Shown in pieces: positions 60,750 to 64,000 of a DNA stretch of 64,000 nt. Below the pieces are notes generated by a model that was given only the letters and a program-made list of their open reading frames with translations, had not been told where the DNA came from and ran no database searches. This stretch comes from Actinomadura sp. NBRC 104412 (GTDB lineage: Bacteria; Actinomycetota; Actinomycetes; Streptosporangiales; Streptosporangiaceae), in the NCBI RefSeq assembly GCF_030269515.1, contig NZ_BSTM01000006.1:1-64000 (forward strand), written 5' to 3'. The translations under genes were made by a program, and so were the position numbers. How positions within the stretch are numbered: position 1 is the stretch's first letter; each line of letters begins with the position of its first letter.

Positions 60750-61312
60750 CAGTGCTGTCCTTCCAGGGACTCGGTCTGGATGCCGGAGGGGACGGGGCGT
60801 GGACTGGGCTTGTCCGCCTTCAGCGCCTGGGTGAGTCGCTTGCGGGCGCGGTGAAGCCGGACGAAGAACGTCGCCGAGGAACACCCCAGGACGCGGGCGG
60901 CCTGGGCTGGAGTGAGGCCGTACCATGCGGTCAGGATCAGGATCTCGGCGTCCCGCTCGGATAGTGACGCGAACGCGGCCAGCCCGGCGTCCCGTTCGGC
61001 CACCAGATCGGCTGTGTCGCGGGACCGGTGGTCGCGTTCGTCGCCGAACTGCCTGATCCGGTCGGCGATCGAAATCGCCCGGCGGCCCGAATCCCGCTGT
61101 TTGAGACGATGCCTGCGGGCAATGCCGAACAACCAGGGGACGGGATCGTCCTCCGGTACCTCGTCGAGTTTCAGCCAGACCGTCAGGAACGTCTCGTTGG
61201 TGATGTCCTCAGCCACGTTGCACTGGTCATGGGCGAGCGAATAGCTGAGCACCTTCGAATAGTGCTGCCGGTAGAGGGACGTGAACCGAGCGACATCCTC
61301 ACCCGTACTCAC
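60749..61312 (-). CDS. ECF-like RNA polymerase sigma factor
   Basis: A 187-residue sigma-70 family factor. Region 2 spans about 10-75 ('FTSLYRQHYSKVLSYSLAHDQCNVAEDITNETFLTVWLKLDEVP', with 'DPVPWLFGIARRHRLKQRD' at 2.4) and region 4 about 110-165 ('SLSERDAEILILTAWYGLTPAQAARVLGCSSATFFVRLHRARKRL'). Should direct RNA polymerase to a small regulon, probably including its own operon. GTG at 61312 with a GGGAGG site. Overlaps the CU044_5270 gene downstream. Confidence 0.9.
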   Translation of the reverse strand: MSTGEDVARFTSLYRQHYSKVLSYSLAHDQCNVAEDITNETFLTVWLKLDEVPEDDPVPWLFGIARRHRLKQRDSGRRAISIADRIRQFGDERDHRSRDTADLVAERDAGLAAFASLSERDAEILILTAWYGLTPAQAARVLGCSSATFFVRLHRARKRLTQALKADKPSPRPVPSGIQTESLEGQH

Positions 61313-61654
61313 GCCACCACCTCCCTTCGGGCACGGTTGTCTGTTTCCGTCACCCGGTAACCCCGCCGTGGCCCCCGTTTCTTACACCGCGACGGTCGGT
61401 TTCGCGGAGAAATGCTCCTCAGGCGGCATTGGGAACCGGACCCTGCGGCGGGTGCTGGCACGTGGACCTGGCTTGGGCCGGTGTGAGGAAGGTCTCGGCG
61501 AGAACGACGCGCAGCACGATCGTCGCATGATAAGAACCACGCGCGGTAGGGCCTGGACGCCATACGACTTTGTCGAAGACACCCAGATCAGGGCAGTTTT
61601 GTGTCATTAGCGTGCCATAAACGTGTTGCGCGTTGAGAGGCGGTTGGGGATGGC
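61313..61654. other. Intergenic region between the sigma gene and the Gfo/Idh/MocA oxidoreductase
   Basis: 342 bp. It should hold the sigma operon promoter. On the minus strand a 62-codon frame (61607-61419, starting MTQNCPDLGVFDKVVW) is open, but it has no strong ribosome binding site and mixed codon use, so I do not call it. The stretch 61555-61625 is AT-rich for this genome. Confidence 0.5.
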
Positions 61655-62968
61655 TCAGGGGTCGCGGGTGGCTCCTGGAGGCCACAGGATGTCCACTTCT
61701 CTGCCGTGGCCGGGGAGGGCGATGTCGACGACCGATCTCGCGTGGCGCGCGCGTTCGGCCGCCCAGACGACACGGTGCGAGTCGAGGCTCTCGCGCCCGT
61801 CGGAAAGAAGCGGCGCGGGGTCTCCGGCGGCGAGGGCATCGACGAAGGCGTCGGTCAGGGCCTCGTCGGCGGCGTCGTGCCGGCCGCCGGATCCGTGCCT
61901 GGTGGACTCCAGCGTCTCCACCTCGCCGGTGACGAAGTCGCGCAGGGTGATGCGCACGCCGTCGCCCTCCAGGCAGCCGGCCGTCCCGAAGATGCGGGTC
62001 TGCCGCTGCGCGTACGGGGAGAACGCGACCATGGTGAAGGTGGCGGTGGCGCCGGAGGGGAACTCCATGCTCACCACCTGGTGGTCCACCACGTCGTTGT
62101 CGCAGGCGTACACGCATCGCCCGTACGGGCCGTCGCGCAGCGCCGCGATGACGCCCCGCTCGGTGAAGTCGTGGGTGATCGCGCTGACCGGCCAGACCTC
62201 CTGCCCGGGTGCGCCGAGGCGGGACAGGTAGAGCCGTTTGGCCGAGTACGGACAGCCGTCCTCGATCGCGCAGTCCAGGCAGCGGTCGGCGGCCCCCTCC
62301 GGGCGGTTCTCCGGTCGGAAGTGCGAGAGCCGCCCGAACGAGCCCACCCGGGACGGGTGCTCGCCCAGCACATGGATGATCCAGTCGATGTCGTGCACCG
62401 ACTTGGTCATCAGCATCGGGCCGGAGGCGTCCTCCCGCCGCCAGTTGCCACGGACGTACGAGTGCGCGTGGTGCCACCACCCGACCGGCTCCAGGTGCTG
62501 GACGTTGATCGGGGTGCCGATGCGCCCTTCGCTCAACAGTGACCGAATTTTCCGGGTATAAGGCGTATAACGGAGCACGTGACAGACCGCGAGCATCGTC
62601 CCGGCGCGCTCGGCCGCCGTCACCACCCGTTCCGCGTCCGCCTCGGTGGTGGCCATCGGCTTCTCCAGCAGGATGTGGTAGCCCTGCCCGGCCAGCCGCA
62701 CCGCGGGCTCGGCATGCTCGGCGTCCTGGGTCGCGATGATCGCCCCGTCCGCGAGCCGCCCCGCGTCCACCAGATCGGTCCAGCTCGCGAACGCACGATC
62801 CGCGGGGATCGCGTGCTCGGCCACGAACCGCTCGCGCCGCCACCGGTCGGGCTCGGCCACCGCCACCACCCGGCCGCGCGTCGCGTCCCGGATCCGGCGG
62901 GCGTAGCCCGTCCCGCGCAGTCCGGCGCCCACGACCGCGACCGTGGGCCCACTGGGTTCCGCTGACAA
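61655..62968 (-). CDS. Gfo/Idh/MocA family oxidoreductase
   Basis: A 437-residue NAD(P)-dependent sugar or polyol dehydrogenase-like enzyme. The Rossmann domain opens 'VAVVGAGLRGTGYARRI'; 'ILLEKPMATT' holds the catalytic-site Lys-Pro pair; the second domain has 'WWHHAHSYVRGNWRRED' and 'MTKSVHDIDWIIHVLG', where His and Asp line the active site. A cysteine cluster (C-x2-C-x5-C, in 'CLDCAIEDGCPYSAKRLY') lies around residue 235 and may bind metal; this is seen in a subgroup of the family. Start is TTG at 62968 with AGG upstream. Divergent from the ROK repressor, with a long inverted repeat between them. Confidence 0.85.
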   Translation of the reverse strand: MSAEPSGPTVAVVGAGLRGTGYARRIRDATRGRVVAVAEPDRWRRERFVAEHAIPADRAFASWTDLVDAGRLADGAIIATQDAEHAEPAVRLAGQGYHILLEKPMATTEADAERVVTAAERAGTMLAVCHVLRYTPYTRKIRSLLSEGRIGTPINVQHLEPVGWWHHAHSYVRGNWRREDASGPMLMTKSVHDIDWIIHVLGEHPSRVGSFGRLSHFRPENRPEGAADRCLDCAIEDGCPYSAKRLYLSRLGAPGQEVWPVSAITHDFTERGVIAALRDGPYGRCVYACDNDVVDHQVVSMEFPSGATATFTMVAFSPYAQRQTRIFGTAGCLEGDGVRITLRDFVTGEVETLESTRHGSGGRHDAADEALTDAFVDALAAGDPAPLLSDGRESLDSHRVVWAAERARHARSVVDIALPGHGREVDILWPPGATRDP

Positions 62969-63000
62969 CGGTCACCTGCCCTCTGACGCCCTCTGAGCTG

Positions 63001-63043
63001 GGCCGACCTATTTACGAAAGTAATTTTCGTAAATAGGTCGGCC
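63001..63043. promoter_or_regulatory. Perfect 19-bp inverted repeat operator between the oxidoreductase and ROK genes
   Basis: GGCCGACCTATTTACGAAA (63001-63019), spacer GTAAT, TTTCGTAAATAGGTCGGCC (63025-63043). The 19-bp arms are perfect and the core is AT-rich in a GC-rich setting. It lies 32 bp upstream of the oxidoreductase start and 49 bp upstream of the ROK start, the natural place for the ROK repressor to control both genes. Confidence 0.75.
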
Positions 63044-63092
63044 TAACTGTCCATGGTCGGCCCGCCCCTGTCAAGACCCCCTAAGAGGTGCC

Positions 63093-64000
63093 GTGTCCGA
63101 GATCTCGCTGCATGGGGGCGACCCCTCGGTCCTCCGCAGGCTCAACTCCGCCGCGGCACTGCGCGCGCTCCGCGACGGCGGCGAACCCACCCTCAGCGAA
63201 CTGGCCCGCGCCATAGGGCTCTCCCGCCCCACCACCGAAGGCGTCCTGTCCGAACTGGCCGACCGCGGCCTCGTCATCGAAGTCGCGCCCCGCTCCGGCA
63301 CCGGACTCGGCCGCCCCGCCCGCCGCTACCGCTTCCGCGCCGACGCCGGCCACGCACTCGGCCTCGACATCGACGCGCACCGGGTCCAGCTCTTCCTCAC
63401 CGACCTCAACGGCCAGGTCATCGGCTCCCACCGCGCCGACCTCGACCTCACCTGGCAGCCACCCGAACGGCTCGCCGCCGTACGCGCCGCCGCCACGGCA
63501 TGCCTCGACGCCGCCGGCATCCACCCCACCGACCTGTGGGCCGTCGCCGCCGGCACCCCCGGCGTCGTCGACGCCGACGGGCGCGTCGCGTACTGCACGG
63601 TCGTCCCCGGATGGCAGGGCCTCGACCTCGGAGGCGAACTAGGCCGCTCCTTCCCCTGCCCCGTCCTCGTCGAGAACGACGCCAACCTCGCCGCCATGGG
63701 CGAACGCTGGCGCGGCATCGCCACCGGCACCGACGACCTGATCTACGTGCTGGCCGGTCTCCACACCGGAGTCGGCGCCGTCATCGGCGGACGCCTCCAC
63801 CGAGGCCGCTCCGGTGCCGCCGGCGAAGTCGGCATGCTCCCCGAACTCGGCCTCCGCGACACGATGGCCGCCCTCACCGGCACCCCCATCAGCCGCCCCG
63901 GCGGCGAAGCCGCAGCCGAAGCCGTCCTCGCCGCCGCCCGGGACGGCGACCCCCAAGCCCTCACCCTCGTGAAACGCCTCGCCGCCCGAATGGCCCGAGG
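63093..64000 (+). CDS. ROK family transcriptional regulator (C-terminus beyond window)
   Basis: The first 302 codons are present with no stop. Residues about 15-75 are a MarR/ROK winged helix ('LSELARAIGLSRPTTEGVLSELADRGLV'). Residues about 85-302 are the ROK sugar-kinase-like domain ('ALGLDIDAHRVQLFLTDLNGQVIG', 'GTPGVVDADGRV', 'VENDANLAAMGERWRG', 'HTGVGAVIGGRLHRGRSGAAGEVG'). The phosphate-binding D-x-G-x-T pattern is degraded to DIDAHR and the family zinc motif (CxCGxxGC) is not seen in the part available, so it acts as a repressor, not a kinase. GTG at 63093 follows AAGAGG. Codon use is unlike its neighbours (GAA over GAG, CTC over CTG). Confidence 0.88.
   Translation, partial: MSEISLHGGDPSVLRRLNSAAALRALRDGGEPTLSELARAIGLSRPTTEGVLSELADRGLVIEVAPRSGTGLGRPARRYRFRADAGHALGLDIDAHRVQLFLTDLNGQVIGSHRADLDLTWQPPERLAAVRAAATACLDAAGIHPTDLWAVAAGTPGVVDADGRVAYCTVVPGWQGLDLGGELGRSFPCPVLVENDANLAAMGERWRGIATGTDDLIYVLAGLHTGVGAVIGGRLHRGRSGAAGEVGMLPELGLRDTMAALTGTPISRPGGEAAAEAVLAAARDGDPQALTLVKRLAARMAR

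Noticed and set aside
61419..61607. 62-codon minus-strand frame starting MTQNCPDLGVFDKVVW
   Set aside because: No strong start signal and no recognisable domain. Could be a remnant but cannot be supported.

Overview
The window is high-GC actinobacterial chromosome with no rRNA, tRNA, phage, insertion sequence or CRISPR array that I can see. Marker genes (SepH, DUF4193, DUF3710, DUF3159, a CeoB/CeoC-type TrkA pair, a mycothiol-dependent-type enzyme, an F420-type luciferase-like oxidoreductase, an Ig-domain L,D-transpeptidase) point to a filamentous or mycothiol-producing actinomycete. Gene content resembles Streptosporangiales such as Actinomadura; that placement is inference.

Layout. 1-125: start of an ABC ATPase (minus). 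365-2562: two PH-domain membrane proteins. 2581-5802: sepH and a sugar-lactone-oxidase-like flavoenzyme (minus). 5944-8961: transglycosylase, ferrochelatase, suhB-type phosphatase. 9081-9257: a 58-residue gene. 9507-11596: a CutR/CutS-like two-component system. 11597-16303: two receptor Ser/Thr kinases, the first ending in an extracellular oligopeptide-binding-protein module. 16826-22000: DUF4193, a hypothetical, small minus-strand genes and a valyl-tRNA synthetase lacking a visible C-terminal arm. 21856-25495: paired acyl-CoA dehydrogenases, a cupin and a GlxA-like regulator. 25688-39301: dut, DUF3710, PIG-L, ion transporter, MurJ-like flippase, L,D-transpeptidase, OB-fold, DUF3159, ceoC/ceoB, APC permease and a TrmA/RumA methyltransferase. 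Much of this matches the order Rv2689c-Rv2701c of Mycobacterium tuberculosis, with insertions.

39291-44846: a lipoprotein/adaptor/MacB-type ABC operon divergent from a second CutRS-like pair; direct repeats at 11-bp period lie between them. 44817-46652: a methyltransferase and an LLM oxidoreductase. 46718-51773: a PARG-type poly(ADP-ribose) glycohydrolase divergent from an overlapping hen1-pnkp RNA repair operon. This is the most interesting module in the window. 51844-57031: zinc finger, kinase-fold phosphotransferase, acyl-CoA synthetase, Nudix hydrolase, a region-4-only sigma-like protein and a PRC/DUF2382 stress protein. 57226-59064: secreted GH3 glycosidase. 59065-59702: a scar with a LysR remnant and an orphan 3' end. 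59703-61312: ECF-like sigma factor with a CU044_5270-family membrane protein. 61655-64000: Gfo/Idh/MocA oxidoreductase divergent from a ROK repressor (cut by the window end), separated by a perfect 19-bp inverted repeat.

How genes work together: many are translationally coupled through ATGA/GTGA overlaps (PH pair, hemH-suhB, both two-component pairs, the acyl-CoA dehydrogenases, the ABC operon, hen1-pnkp, sigma-CU044). Convergent ends are usually separated by strong GC hairpins or overlap by a few bases. All assignments come from reading translations and motifs by eye; no database search was run.
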